Positions 44,674 to 53,451 of a stretch of 64,000 nt of DNA are shown in pieces; within the stretch, counting starts at the first letter, position 1, and every line of letters starts with the position of its first letter. The stretch lies in contig NZ_JANUGZ010000004.1 in NCBI RefSeq assembly GCF_024753205.1, positions 682,001-746,000 of the forward strand. Direction: 5' to 3'. A model generated the notes under the pieces. That model saw only the letters and a list, made by a program, of their open reading frames with translations, did not search any database and was not told where the DNA came from. Source of the stretch: Massilia aurea (lineage in GTDB: Bacteria > Pseudomonadota > Gammaproteobacteria > Burkholderiales > Burkholderiaceae_D). Both the position numbers and the translations under genes were made by a program.

Positions 44674-45927
44674 TCAGAAAACGACGTCCATGCCAAGGCT
44701 GATGACGTTGAACGCCTGGCCGGAACGGAACCCCGGCTGAACGTTGATCAGGGTGCCGATCGAGCCGCCGCGCGGCTTGACGCGGTCGAACTGCCCTTTG
44801 AGTGCAATGTTCGGCGCGACATCCCAGCGCACGCCAACGCTGGCCGTGTCCTGCACGCCAATCTGGCGCAGCTGGTCATTCAATGCATTGTTCAAGGAGC
44901 CCGCCACCGCCGCCGCTTCGGGCGGCAAGCCGTCCAGCGGCAGCCCGGCTGTCTGCGTGGCGAGGTTGGCGACCAGGCGCGCATAGGTGACGTAGGGCGC
45001 GACATTGCCGAAGCGCCGGCCGGCCGACAGATACGAGGCGGTCTGGTCGCCCAGGAGCGAGCTGGTGTTGATGCGCCCGCTCTCGCCGGTAATGAACCAG
45101 TCGCCCGGATCGTAGTTGAAGCCGGCGCTGAACACGCGCACATGGCGCTTGGCGATATCGTAGCGGTCTGCCAGCGCCTCGCCCGGCCGGCCGAAGGCAC
45201 GCAAGCCGTCGAACAACGCTTCCGCACCCGGCACCACCAAGAGCGCCTGGGCCGCCGTGAAGCGCACGGTCAGTGCGCCGGCGGTCGCGCTCTCGGTGAG
45301 GCCGACGATGTTGCGGGCCTTGCCAGTAAGGTCCTTGTTCAGGCGCGCGGCCGCATGGCCCAGCGAGAGCGTGGTCTCGTGCTTGACCTGCCCGGTATGC
45401 CAGCGGTACGAGGCGTCGACGCCGTCACTGTAGGAAATCGGTATCAGGCTGTACAGTTCGACGGGCGCGCGCATCCAGGGCAGGGCGTAGCCCACCTTGC
45501 GATAGTCGGCGGCCAGGAACAGCGGCAGCGCAATGCGTCCGGCGCGCAGCGACAGCTCCGGCGTTGCCTGGAACTTCACGTTGGCCCAGGTAAGGTACGT
45601 CTTGTACGAATTCTCGATGCTTTTTTCCTGTGTCGCCTGGACCACGGCCGACCAGCGCTTGTCGAACCGGACATCGAGCTGCGCACCGGCGCGGCTATCG
45701 ACGTCGAACGCCCACGCTTTGGAGTAGCCCGCCTGGCCAGGCGAGTTGGGATTGACCGTGTAGTCGCCCTGGTCCTGCGTGGCATGGACAGCGGCAACGG
45801 TACCGAACCCGGTCACGTTCCACGTTGCCTGCGCGCGCGCATCGCCCGGCGGCCAGGCCAATAGGCAGAGCAGCAGGGCGACGGGGGCGACGCCACGCGC
45901 CGCCGGGGTAGTCAATATGAATGGCAT
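44674..45927 (-). CDS. Outer-membrane beta-barrel (porin-like) protein
   Basis: A 417-aa exported protein with a signal peptide ending near residue 33 (PPGDARAQ). The rest alternates polar and hydrophobic residues in strands, with aromatic belts and a terminal phenylalanine (ISLGMDVVF). The start TWNVTGFGTVAAV is like that of other porins. It sits between the PBP-like gene (2 bp) and the chemoreceptor gene (21 bp), a compact three-gene group. The substrate is unknown. Confidence 0.8.
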   Translation of the reverse strand: MPFILTTPAARGVAPVALLLCLLAWPPGDARAQATWNVTGFGTVAAVHATQDQGDYTVNPNSPGQAGYSKAWAFDVDSRAGAQLDVRFDKRWSAVVQATQEKSIENSYKTYLTWANVKFQATPELSLRAGRIALPLFLAADYRKVGYALPWMRAPVELYSLIPISYSDGVDASYRWHTGQVKHETTLSLGHAAARLNKDLTGKARNIVGLTESATAGALTVRFTAAQALLVVPGAEALFDGLRAFGRPGEALADRYDIAKRHVRVFSAGFNYDPGDWFITGESGRINTSSLLGDQTASYLSAGRRFGNVAPYVTYARLVANLATQTAGLPLDGLPPEAAAVAGSLNNALNDQLRQIGVQDTASVGVRWDVAPNIALKGQFDRVKPRGGSIGTLINVQPGFRSGQAFNVISLGMDVVF

Positions 45928-45948
45928 GACGTCGTCATTGTACTGCGC

Positions 45949-47388
45949 TCAGGTTAGTCCCAACTGCGCCGTGCCTGGCGTGTCGAGCCGGAAGATGCGC
46001 ACGATCTGCGCCAGGCCATGGGCCCGCTGCTGCAGCGAATCGGCCGCGGCGGCGGTCTTGCTGACCATCTGGGTGTTGTGCTGCAACGACCTGTCCATGG
46101 CGCCGATGGCGTCGGCCACCGCCTCCACACGCACGGCCTGATCGTCGCCAGCCGCGCTGATCCGGCCGACCATCCCAGTCACGTCGGTCACGCTTTGCAC
46201 GATGTTGTCCATCGTGCGGCCGGCCTCCTGGGCCAGCGCACTGCCGGCGCTGACCTGGCGCACCGATTCCTCGATCAGGCCCTTGATTTCGCGGGCGGCC
46301 GCGCCCGAGCGCTGGGCCAGTTGCCGCACTTCGGCAGCGACGACCGCAAAACCGCGTCCCTGTTCGCCGGCACGGGCGGCTTCCACCGCAGCGTTGAGGG
46401 CCAGGATATTGGTCTGGAACGCGATGCCGTCGATGACGGCGGTGATCTCGGCGATCTGGCGCGACGACGTGTCGATCAGGCCCATGCGCTCGACGACCGC
46501 ACTGACCTGGCGCCCGCCGACGACGGCAATCCCCGATGCCTGCGTGGCAAGCGCATTGGCTTGCCGGGCATGATCGGCATTGGCGCGGATGATGTCGCCC
46601 AGTTCGTCGATGGAGGCGGCGGCGCGGCCAAAGGCCTCGGTCTGGTCCCGCGAGTGTTCGAACAGCAGCGCGCTGCCTTCGGCAATGTCGCTGGCGGCGC
46701 CGCGCGTGGTCTCGACCGTGTCGCGCACCTGGCCAATCGCCGTCTGCAGCGTGTGCAGCACATCGCGCAGGGCGCGGCCGCTGCTGCTGGTAACCGGCGC
46801 CAGCGAGCGCAGGTCGATGATCCCGTGCTGGGCCTGCAGCATCGCCACGCTGGCGCGCAGTTCGGCCGAGCGCAGCGCTTCGCGTTGCAGTACCAGCGCG
46901 ATGTAGCACAGCACCATCGTTTCGACGATGACGTAGCCGGCGTGGATGAAGACGATCGCCAGTCCCGGCCGGGTCAGGCAAATGACGCCGTAGCCGAGCT
47001 CTTGCAGGTAGTTGAAGCTGAAATGGTGCACGGCGGTCAGACCTGCGGCGAACAGGATCACGCGCCAGTCGCGGTAGCACAGCAGGATCGCCAGCGATAC
47101 GAAGATCCCGAAATGCAGTTCTTCCCGGCCGTTACCTTGATGGATGTGCAGCGCGCACATGGCCATCAGCGCGCCGGCATTGACCAGCCGGCTCGTGAGC
47201 GTGCCGCTGGCCAGGAACGTGACACCACTTGCGATCGCAACGATCGGCAGACCGACCAGCAGCGACCATCTCATGGTGTCGTGCATGCCGGTCAACGCCA
47301 GCGAAAAGCCCAACATCGCCCACAGCACGATGATCAGCAAGCGGTCGGCATGGCGGTAGACAGGCAGCAGGTTGGGTTGGGTCGGCAT
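45949..47388 (-). CDS. Methyl-accepting chemotaxis protein with multi-pass membrane sensor
   Basis: A 479-aa chemoreceptor. The N-terminal 190 residues form five or six transmembrane segments with only short loops and no periplasmic ligand domain. The signalling hairpin tip is [19 protein letters not shown] with [21 protein letters not shown] following (near 325-365). No HAMP domain is obvious. Such receptors sense through the membrane part, e.g. lipid, redox or energy state. It is the first gene of the group with the porin-like and PBP-like genes. A small hairpin (AGTGAA-TTTT-TTCACT, 47402-47417) lies in its leader. Confidence 0.9.
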   Translation of the reverse strand: MPTQPNLLPVYRHADRLLIIVLWAMLGFSLALTGMHDTMRWSLLVGLPIVAIASGVTFLASGTLTSRLVNAGALMAMCALHIHQGNGREELHFGIFVSLAILLCYRDWRVILFAAGLTAVHHFSFNYLQELGYGVICLTRPGLAIVFIHAGYVIVETMVLCYIALVLQREALRSAELRASVAMLQAQHGIIDLRSLAPVTSSSGRALRDVLHTLQTAIGQVRDTVETTRGAASDIAEGSALLFEHSRDQTEAFGRAAASIDELGDIIRANADHARQANALATQASGIAVVGGRQVSAVVERMGLIDTSSRQIAEITAVIDGIAFQTNILALNAAVEAARAGEQGRGFAVVAAEVRQLAQRSGAAAREIKGLIEESVRQVSAGSALAQEAGRTMDNIVQSVTDVTGMVGRISAAGDDQAVRVEAVADAIGAMDRSLQHNTQMVSKTAAAADSLQQRAHGLAQIVRIFRLDTPGTAQLGLT

Positions 47389-47801
47389 CAGGGTCTCGTA
47401 AAGTGAATTTTTTCACTATTTAACCTGAAAAATATAGACTGGAGGAAACGCTTGCAGTCGTTCAATATCTTCTGATTATGAAAAGCGTGCTGGTTCTGCG
47501 CTCTCTTGCCATACTGACAGTGCCAGGGTCAGTAAATATGATGTTCAAAGTGAGAAAGTGTGATTATTTCTTTAAAGAAATTTCGCAGAATCCGTAGGAT
47601 GGCCGCGTGCGCTGAGCAAATCGTGCAAATCAGCCAGAAATTATGGCAATTCGTACAGACGCAACAGCAGGTGTTGCAATCGTGTGCTGCCAGGGCGTGG
47701 GCGACGACGGTGAGGGTGGCCGTGACCGTGACCGTGACGGCGCCAGGGCAGGCGCCGCCAAGATCAGCAGATGAGGAATGTCGACGCGCGAACGCGCGAT
47801 A
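47389..47801. other. Intergenic stretch, no gene recognised
   Basis: This 413-bp gap separates the chemoreceptor start from the SGNH gene end, both on the minus strand. It holds the chemoreceptor leader (47389-47460, A+T-rich, with the hairpin at 47402-47417) and a short GTGACC direct repeat near 47720-47740. No promoter was assigned with confidence. Confidence 0.5.
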
Positions 47802-48806
47802 TCAGGCGTGTGCGCCGTGGGGTGCCTTGGCATTGCCACGACGGCGGCGCACGGCGACCAGCAAGCCGCCGACGGTCGCGAACATGGCCAGCATGCCAGG
47901 CTCCGGCACTTCTTCTGCCTCCAGCTGCGCGGCAGCGAAGCCTTGCAAGGCCAGTGCAGTCGCCACGTTGATGCCAAGGTCGCGGGCGACGTAATCGTCG
48001 GCGCCCAGTGAGCGTGGATCGAGTCCGGTCACGTTGCCGAAGATGGTCAGCGCTTCCAGGTAGTAGCCGTAGTTGCTGCCGTGGTAGGAGTCCGGCGCCC
48101 ACAGGTTGATCTGGCCGGCGCCGGTGCCGTCGTACGGGTTGGCATCGGCCAGGCCGCCTGCGATCGCCTGGCTCCACGCCTGGCCCACGGGGATCACGCC
48201 ATTGATGATGCCTGAGGCCGAATCGGCGGCATCATAGCCGGCGCGCACGTCTTGCGCCATTGCGTAGATCGACTTGCCAAACCACGGGCTGGTGGCGTTC
48301 TTGTACGTCAGGTCGGCGCGCGACCAGGTCGACGTCAGGCGCACGTCGACATCCGGATTCTGCTCGCGAAGCGCATTGGCCAGCAGGCCGGAATAGCGGA
48401 TCAGCGTTTCCGGGTTGCCCGGCTTGGCGCCGTCGAGCGTGCTGTAGCTTTGCAGCAGCACCATGTCGAACGGCTTCACGATTGTGTTGAAGCGGTTGTT
48501 GTAGTGAAAATCCAGGCCCGAGCCGGGCTCGGTTTCCAAGCTGACCTGATAATCCAGGCCGGCCTGCATCGTCATGGCCTTGAACAGCGCCGGTACACCA
48601 CCGATGCCCAGACCATTCAGGTCGGTCACGGTATCGGGACGGTAGTTCTGCACGAGTGGTGGTTTGGCGCCGGCCGGGTCGCCATAGGTGAAGCTGTTGC
48701 CGACAAACAGGATGGTCGTGGCGGACGCGGGCAGGGCCAGGCCGCCCAGTGCGACTGCGGCGAAGAGTACCGTGCCGGAACGGTGCAGGCTGCAAAGAAT
48801 GGTCAT
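47802..48806 (-). CDS. SGNH/GDSL-type hydrolase with PEP-CTERM anchor
   Basis: A 334-aa exported protein. A signal peptide (cleavage near residue 29, LPASA) is followed by the SGNH block I TILFVGNSFTYG with Ser38 as nucleophile. Block V is DSYH, with Asp239 and His242. The C-terminus carries VPEPGMLAMFATVGG, a hydrophobic stretch and RRRRG, the PEP-CTERM sorting signal. It probably deacylates a carbohydrate or lipid at the cell surface. The start at ATG 48806 has GGAG 7 nt upstream and follows a -24/-12 promoter. It stands alone on the minus strand. Confidence 0.85.
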   Translation of the reverse strand: MTILCSLHRSGTVLFAAVALGGLALPASATTILFVGNSFTYGDPAGAKPPLVQNYRPDTVTDLNGLGIGGVPALFKAMTMQAGLDYQVSLETEPGSGLDFHYNNRFNTIVKPFDMVLLQSYSTLDGAKPGNPETLIRYSGLLANALREQNPDVDVRLTSTWSRADLTYKNATSPWFGKSIYAMAQDVRAGYDAADSASGIINGVIPVGQAWSQAIAGGLADANPYDGTGAGQINLWAPDSYHGSNYGYYLEALTIFGNVTGLDPRSLGADDYVARDLGINVATALALQGFAAAQLEAEEVPEPGMLAMFATVGGLLVAVRRRRGNAKAPHGAHA

Positions 48807-48846
48807 CAAAGTCTCCAGTGTGTTTTTTAGTTGGTGTTCAAGATTA

Positions 48847-48862
48847 AGCAAGTCGCATGCCG
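48847..48862 (-). promoter_or_regulatory. Sigma-54-type promoter of the SGNH PEP-CTERM gene
   Basis: On the minus strand CGGCATGCGACTTGCT keeps GG and GC at the right spacing and has a full TTGCT -12 half; the mismatches are at positions 1 and 6 of TGGCACG-N4-TTGCW. The predicted start is near 48836, 30 nt before ATG 48806. Further upstream (48863-49216) the gap holds no gene but contains TGTAAAG three times (near 48927, 49016 and 49080), which may be activator sites. Confidence 0.65.
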
Positions 48863-49216
48863 ACGACGGATATTACTGAATAATCAGTCAGTTATAGATG
48901 CCTGCTGCATATAACGCTGTCAGGGTGTAAAGCAGGCCGACACCGCACCTCGCTGTCGATAAACCCGCCTTCATGTGGCGCTGACGTCACACTCCTGTAA
49001 TTTCTCGCGTCGTTTTGTAAAGTTTTGCAAGCAAGCACCGCGCATTTCCCGTGCCTGGCAGCGTCAGGGCACCCCGTTTGTAAAGAAGTGTGAGCAACAG
49101 CGGGGAGTGAGCAACCAACAATTCAATGAAATCATGAGGTTATGTGTTTCCTGGCAGCTGGTAGTCGCCCGCTGGCGCCACTGCTAGCATGAATCATCGA
49201 TAACACGAGGACATTC

Positions 49217-49300
49217 ATGCAACAGTTCAAAACGCTCCCGCACCGCTTGCCGTGCGCACTGTTGGCAGCCATCGACGCGGGTAGCGCAGCATGGCTGTGA
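49217..49300 (+). CDS. Possible 27-aa leader ORF overlapping the transporter start
   Basis: ATG 49217 has GAGGA at 5-nt spacing and opens a 27-codon frame (MQQFKTLPHRLPCALLAAID, then AGSAAWL) that ends at TGA 49298-49300, 10 nt inside the next gene. The transporter ATG at 49291 lacks a good ribosome site of its own, so translation may be coupled. It could also be a remnant of a longer gene. Confidence 0.4.
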   Translation: MQQFKTLPHRLPCALLAAIDAGSAAWL

Positions 49301-50646
49301 CCCTCGCCAGCGCGCCGGTTGCCGGCAATTCCAGGCGCGACGTTGTCCTCGGCATGGCATTCGTCGGCCTGCTGTTCTTCATCCTCGGGTTCGTCACCTG
49401 GCTCAATGGCTCGCTGGTTCCCTTTTTGAAGATCGTCTGCGGCCTGAACAATTTCCAGGCCCTGTGGGTGACCTTCGCGTTCTACATCGCCTACACGGCC
49501 ATGGCCCTGCCATCGGCTGCGGTGCTGGTCCGCACCGGCTACAAGAAGGGCATGACGATCGGTCTGGGCATCATGTGCGTGGGCGCACTGCTGTTCATCC
49601 CGGCGGCGCAAAGCGCGCGCTACGAACTGTTCCTCGTGGCGCTGTTCACGCTCGCCAGTGGCATGACGCTGATGCAGACCGCGATCAATCCCTACATCGT
49701 CTGCCTTGGCCCGCGCGAGAGCGCCGCCATGCGCATCAGCATCATGGGCCTGTTCAACAAGGGCGCCGGGGTCGTGGTGCCGCTCGTGTTCTCCACGCTG
49801 ATGCTGGCCGACATCGACAGCTTCTCGCACACGGCGCTCGAAGCGCTCGACCCGGTCGCCCGCAGCGCTGCGCGGGCCGGCCTGTCCGAGCGGCTGGTGC
49901 TGCCGTACATCTGCATGGCGGCGGTGCTGTTCGTGATCATGGTCTTCATCCATTTTTCGAACCTGCGCGATATCGAGCCCGAGGCCGACACCCAAGAATC
50001 TGGCGTCGAGCGCACCGGCGTGCTGCAGTTCCCGCAGCTGGTGCTGGGCGCGATGGCGCTGTTTGCCTACGTCGGCGTGGAAGTCATCGCCGGCGACACC
50101 ATCGGCCTGTATGGGCATGAACTGAACGTGGCCAACTTCGGCGTGCTGACGTCCTACACGATGATGTGCATGGTGCTGGGCTACCTGATCGGCGTGGTCG
50201 CGATTCCGCGCTACCTGTCGCAGCAGCGCGCCTTGCTGCTCTCGGCCGTAGCCGGCCTGCTGCTGACGATCGGCGTGGCCACCGGCTCGCCCACTGACAG
50301 CGGCGTCTCGCAAGCCCTGATCGGCTGGGCCGGCGTGCCAACGGTGCCCGACACGGTCATGTACCTGGCGCTGCTGGGCCTGGCCAACGCCATGGTATGG
50401 CCGGCCATCTGGCCGCTGGCCCTGCAGGGCCTGGGCCGCTACACGGCAAGCGGCTCGGCGCTGCTGGTCATGGCGATCTCCGGCGGCGCGGTGCTGCCGC
50501 TGCTGTATGGCCACTTCGCCGACCTGAACACCTCGCGCGGCGCTTACTGGATGCTGTTGCCGTGCTACGGCCTGATTCTCTGGTACGCGGCCTACGGCCA
50601 CAAGATCCGTCGCTGGCGCAATCCGGGCGCATCCGCCCGACCCTGA
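49291..50646 (+). CDS. Sugar MFS transporter (NagP/FucP family)
   Basis: A 451-aa inner-membrane permease with about 12 transmembrane segments. The family signature segments are FVTWLNGSLVPFLKIVCGL (near 30-50), QTAINPYIVCLGP (near 130), and MGLFNKGAGVVVPLVF (near 152). This is the glucose/galactose/fucose and N-acetylglucosamine branch of MFS proton symporters. Next to a GH20 hexosaminidase, N-acetylglucosamine is the most likely substrate (NagP), by context. It is followed after 77 bp by the TonB receptor gene. Confidence 0.88.
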   Translation: MAVTLASAPVAGNSRRDVVLGMAFVGLLFFILGFVTWLNGSLVPFLKIVCGLNNFQALWVTFAFYIAYTAMALPSAAVLVRTGYKKGMTIGLGIMCVGALLFIPAAQSARYELFLVALFTLASGMTLMQTAINPYIVCLGPRESAAMRISIMGLFNKGAGVVVPLVFSTLMLADIDSFSHTALEALDPVARSAARAGLSERLVLPYICMAAVLFVIMVFIHFSNLRDIEPEADTQESGVERTGVLQFPQLVLGAMALFAYVGVEVIAGDTIGLYGHELNVANFGVLTSYTMMCMVLGYLIGVVAIPRYLSQQRALLLSAVAGLLLTIGVATGSPTDSGVSQALIGWAGVPTVPDTVMYLALLGLANAMVWPAIWPLALQGLGRYTASGSALLVMAISGGAVLPLLYGHFADLNTSRGAYWMLLPCYGLILWYAAYGHKIRRWRNPGASARP

Positions 50647-50723
50647 TTTCCACCCCACCAGGACTTGTCCGCACGGCGCTGCTGCGCGGTCCATCGTTTT
50701 TCATTTCATACCAGGAGCACCGG

Positions 50724-53378
50724 ATGTCTCTACTGAAACCACATAAAACGCTGATCAGCGCGGCTGTCGCCAGCGCCTGCATCGCCATGCCGGCCCTGGC
50801 GCAGGACACGGCTGGAGCGACGACGCCCCGGCAAAACACCGGTGAAGCGATTGCCGAGGTGCGGGTGACGGCTACCCGCCATTCGACCTCACTCTTGCGC
50901 ACCCCGGTGTCGGTGACCGCCGTCGGCCAGGAAGAACTGACCCGCAAGGGCATCACCGACGTGCGCGGCCTGAGTGGCGAAGTGCCCAACCTGCAACTGG
51001 GCAGTGCGACCGATGGCAGCTCGGGCGTGAAGATTTCGGTGCGCGGCGTGAGCAGCAACGACTTCACCGAGATCGGCAATCCGGCGGTCAGCCTGAACGT
51101 AGACGGCATCTACACGCCGCGCCCGCAATCGGCGCTGGCGCTGCTGTTCGACCTGGAGCAGGTCGAAGTGCTGCGCGGCCCGCAGGGCACGCTGTTCGGC
51201 CGCAATGCGACGGGCGGCAGCATCAACATCATCCCGAACAAGCCGCAGTTCAATTCGACCGAAGGCAATGCGGGCCTGACGCTCGGGCGCTACAACCTGC
51301 GCCAGGTGACGGCCGTGCAGAACATCCCGGTCAGCGACACCTTCGCGATGCGCGCCACGATGATGGTCATCAAGCGCGACAGCTACCTGAACCAGGAGCA
51401 GGATTTCTACGCCGCGAACTTCCCGGAATTCGGCGTGACGCCGGCGCGCGATGCGGCCGGCAACATCATTCCCGATGTCGACCAGCGCTACAACCGCAAG
51501 GTCGGCGCCAGCGATGCCTATGGCAACAAGGACGAATGGGCGGCGCGCCTGCAGGGCCGCTGGAAGATCCGCAACGATCTCGAATGGCTCGGCGCCTACG
51601 AGCGCTACACCAACAAGGGCGCCGGCGACATCGCGCTCAAGGATTGCACGATGGCGGCCGGCACGGCCCACGCCTGCCCGGGCGGGCAGTGGGACGTCAA
51701 GATCAACCGGCCGGGTGAACTCGACTGGAACATCGACACCTTCCGCAACCGCCTGACCTGGAGCGTGAACGACCACACGACCGTCGAATACAACGTGTCG
51801 TACTCGGAGCAGAACCGCCGCCAGATCCGCGACGGTGACTCGGGCTACCAGCCACTGGCCGAAGACATCAACATCTACGGCGGCTTCGTCAACGATTCGG
51901 CCGGCTTTACCAATTCGTCCAAGTTCAAGACCACGGTCCAGGAACTGCAGCTGCGCGGCGAGCAGGGCAATCTGCGCTACGTCACGGGCCTGTTCTGGAT
52001 GCACGAAAAGAACGCGATCGAGTTCGGCGAAGACTCGATCTCGGCGATGGTCAATGCGCCGGGCGCGCCGTACTACGCGCTGTACGACCAGACCGACCGC
52101 CAGTCCGAATCGATGGCCGCCTTCGGCCAGGTCGACTGGGCCTTCGCGCCGAAATGGAACCTGACGGTTGGCGGACGCATGACGCGCGACGAGCGCGAAG
52201 ACAAGAACGGCAAGTTCTACGATTCGGGCACCACGGGCGATCCGTACTCGTATTTCCAGGGCCAGTACACGCCGATCCCGGGCCGCTTCTTCAACAGCAG
52301 CGACCTCAAACCCGGCATGGGTTCGTACTACGGCGTGGCCGGCATGGCCGGCATCACGCCTGACGTGAGCAGCAATCGCGATTCGTGGAACAAGTTCACC
52401 TGGCGCCTGGGCCTGAGCTATCAGGTCACGCCGGACGACTTCGTGTTCGGTTCGCTCTCGACCGGTTACAAGGCCGGCGGCTTCAGCGACAAGCAGAATA
52501 TCTGCGCACGCGGCCTGGGCGGCAACTGCGCCGACCGCGAGCCAGGCCCGCACTACACCTTCCTGCCATGGAAGCCTGAAACGCTGACCAATTTCGAGGT
52601 CGGCTACAAGGGCCGCATGCTGGACAACCGCCTGTCGTTCTCGGCCACCGCCTTCCACAGCCGCTACAAGGACATGCAGATGACGGGCGCGGTCGAGATG
52701 GGCAAGATCATCCCGGCGATCCCGTGCACCGCGGCCAATCCATCGTGCGATTCGGCGGTGTTGTACGGCACCACGAATGCGGCCGAAGCGAAGATATCGG
52801 GCCTCGAACTGGAAGGCAAATACCGCCCGTGGGCGGGCGCCGAAGTGAATTTCCAGTACTCGCATCTGCGGGCCAAGGTGGTGTCGTACCCGGATTACAC
52901 GCAGACCTGGCGTGACGTGCCGTGCGGGCCATTCCGCGCCACTTACGGCGTCGAGCCGTGCGTGCGCTACACGGGCCCGAACCAGGCGCTGGTCGGCCGC
53001 TTCCCGGCGAACGTGGTGGGTAATGATTTGCCGAACGCGCCGCGCAACTCGGCCCGGATCGAAGTCTCGCAGCGCTTCATGCTGACGGGCGACTACGAGC
53101 TCACGCCGCGTCTGTCGGCACGCTGGCAGGACAAGATGTACTTCAGTATCCAGAACCTGGACAACGCCCACGTCGGCAACCAGCAGGGCGCCTACGCGAC
53201 CTACGACGCGTCGCTGCGCTTGACTGCACCAGGCGGCAACTGGCGCGCCGAGGTGTACGTGAACAACCTGAACGACGTGCTTGCCAAGAACAATGCGCGC
53301 ATCGTCGACCCGGGGTATGTCATTGGCCAGTACAACGAGCCACGCATGTTCGGTGTGCGCGTGGGCGTGGACTGGTAA
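50724..53378 (+). CDS. TonB-dependent outer-membrane receptor
   Basis: An 884-aa receptor. Signal peptide to about residue 27 (AMPALAQ). The plug domain follows (EVRVTATRHSTSLLRTPVS near 45, then SVRGVSSNDF and VEVLRGPQGTLFGRNATGG near 150). A 22-strand-type barrel ends in GVRVGVDW. CCAGGAGCACCGG sets the start at 50724. The receptor most likely imports an oligosaccharide, probably chitin-derived or another N-acetylhexosamine glycan, judging by the adjacent NagP-like permease and GH20 enzyme. Confidence 0.93.
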   Translation: MSLLKPHKTLISAAVASACIAMPALAQDTAGATTPRQNTGEAIAEVRVTATRHSTSLLRTPVSVTAVGQEELTRKGITDVRGLSGEVPNLQLGSATDGSSGVKISVRGVSSNDFTEIGNPAVSLNVDGIYTPRPQSALALLFDLEQVEVLRGPQGTLFGRNATGGSINIIPNKPQFNSTEGNAGLTLGRYNLRQVTAVQNIPVSDTFAMRATMMVIKRDSYLNQEQDFYAANFPEFGVTPARDAAGNIIPDVDQRYNRKVGASDAYGNKDEWAARLQGRWKIRNDLEWLGAYERYTNKGAGDIALKDCTMAAGTAHACPGGQWDVKINRPGELDWNIDTFRNRLTWSVNDHTTVEYNVSYSEQNRRQIRDGDSGYQPLAEDINIYGGFVNDSAGFTNSSKFKTTVQELQLRGEQGNLRYVTGLFWMHEKNAIEFGEDSISAMVNAPGAPYYALYDQTDRQSESMAAFGQVDWAFAPKWNLTVGGRMTRDEREDKNGKFYDSGTTGDPYSYFQGQYTPIPGRFFNSSDLKPGMGSYYGVAGMAGITPDVSSNRDSWNKFTWRLGLSYQVTPDDFVFGSLSTGYKAGGFSDKQNICARGLGGNCADREPGPHYTFLPWKPETLTNFEVGYKGRMLDNRLSFSATAFHSRYKDMQMTGAVEMGKIIPAIPCTAANPSCDSAVLYGTTNAAEAKISGLELEGKYRPWAGAEVNFQYSHLRAKVVSYPDYTQTWRDVPCGPFRATYGVEPCVRYTGPNQALVGRFPANVVGNDLPNAPRNSARIEVSQRFMLTGDYELTPRLSARWQDKMYFSIQNLDNAHVGNQQGAYATYDASLRLTAPGGNWRAEVYVNNLNDVLAKNNARIVDPGYVIGQYNEPRMFGVRVGVDW

Positions 53379-53451
53379 CGCGGTGATCATCCGGTCGCCG
53401 CCCGGCGGCCGGACAGCAATTTGTCAGCAGTGTGTCCTTCAGGAGAATGCG

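Noticed and set aside
47478..47597. A 39-codon plus-strand frame in the chemoreceptor upstream region
   Set aside because: There is no ribosome site, and it runs antisense through the leader of a clear gene. Coincidence is more likely.
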